A stretch of DNA of 6,671 bases from Pseudomonadota bacterium (GTDB lineage: Bacteria > Pseudomonadota > Gammaproteobacteria > Burkholderiales > Burkholderiaceae_D). This document shows, one piece after another, positions 6,274 to 6,671 of this stretch (positions are counted from its first letter, which is position 1; every line of letters starts with the position of its first letter). The stretch covers positions 1-6,671 of the forward strand of contig JAEZHR010000410.1 of assembly GCA_023416415.1 (NCBI GenBank). Direction: 5' to 3'. The translations under genes were made by a program, and so were the position numbers. The notes beneath the pieces were generated by a model. It saw only the letters and a list, made by a program, of their open reading frames with translations. It was not told where the DNA came from and did no database searches.

Positions 6274-6671
6274 TCCCAAACGCGCGCCGGATCGTGCCCG
6301 GCCGGGCCGTGTCATCGCCATCGGATTGAGCGTGGTGCTGCTGCTCTTGCTTGGGCTGGGCGGCTGGCTGCTCGGCACCGAAAGCGGCGCGCGCACGCTC
6401 GTGCCCTGGCTGATCGCGCAAAGCGGCGTCAACGCCAGCGCCGAAGGACTGGAAGGACGCCTTGCCGATCGCATTGGCGCTCGCCGCGTGGTCATCGAAC
6501 GCGACGGCCAGCGCATCGCGCTCGACGACGTGCGCCTGGACTGGAATCCGGCGGCGCTCCTGTCCGAGCGCACGCTGCACATTCGCTCGCTGCGGGCACG
6601 CCACCTCGCCATCGTCCAGCCCATTGACCGTCCCGAGACGCCACCGGCCGCCATGCCGGACGGCCTCACGC
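6263..6671 (+). CDS. tamB: Translocation and assembly module inner-membrane protein TamB, N-terminal part (3' end outside window)
   Basis: The frame opens at ATG 6263, inside the last codons of tamA (11-base overlap), and stays open to the window edge, giving 136 residues of a protein that is usually above 1,200. A short basic cytoplasmic N-terminus (residues 1-17) precedes one membrane anchor at about 18-38 (VIAIGLSVVLLLLLGLGGWL). The sequence then reads LLGTESGARTLV, the stretch that marks the TamB N-terminus just after its anchor. The pattern EGLEGRLADR, followed by LDDVRLDWNPAALL (87-100) and LHIRSLRARHLAI, fits the start of the periplasmic AsmA-like beta-repeat region. TamB is anchored in the inner membrane and spans the periplasm to TamA. 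There is no strong ribosome binding site before the ATG, so translational coupling to tamA is likely. Identification is firm from the motif and from its place directly after tamA. Confidence 0.92.
   Translation, partial: MDSDPKRAPDRARPGRVIAIGLSVVLLLLLGLGGWLLGTESGARTLVPWLIAQSGVNASAEGLEGRLADRIGARRVVIERDGQRIALDDVRLDWNPAALLSERTLHIRSLRARHLAIVQPIDRPETPPAAMPDGLT

Overview
The window is GC-rich (about two thirds G+C by eye) and densely packed. Its gene types and codon use point to a proteobacterium. A beta- or gammaproteobacterium such as a Rhodocyclales relative is my best guess, but this rests on overall impression and not on a marker gene.

Left half, plus strand (1-3552): the distal end of an operon for a multisubunit Mrp/Mnh-type cation/proton antiporter. 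It holds the C-terminal part of an MnhB-like subunit, a complete MnhC (NuoK-like), a complete MnhD (NuoM/ND4-like), and a second large antiporter-like subunit. The sequence around the TM7/TM8 signature of that last subunit resembles the N-terminal antiporter half of MrpA, or NuoL, more than MrpD. All four genes overlap by 1 to 4 bases (ATGA, TGATG, ATGA), so they are very likely translationally coupled and form one membrane complex. The remaining subunits (E, F, G and the MrpA C-terminal-like domain) would be expected upstream of the window.

Middle (3553-4512): a convergent gap of about 210 bases, then a minus-strand gene for a stand-alone response-regulator receiver domain. Its reading frame is broken by one in-frame TAA codon, followed immediately by an ATG in the same frame. 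Every expected receiver residue is present, but they are split across the stop. A 333-base divergent gap separates it from tamA.

Right half, plus strand (4513-6671): tamA, encoding an Omp85-family outer-membrane protein with a signal peptide, POTRA domains and a C-terminal beta-barrel, then the first 136 codons of tamB, overlapping tamA by 11 bases. Together these encode the translocation and assembly module of the cell envelope: TamA in the outer membrane, with TamB anchored in the inner membrane and spanning the periplasm.

I found no mobile element, CRISPR array, rRNA or tRNA. Most of the window is ordinary. The points worth a second look are the stop-split receiver gene and the identity of the last antiporter subunit.
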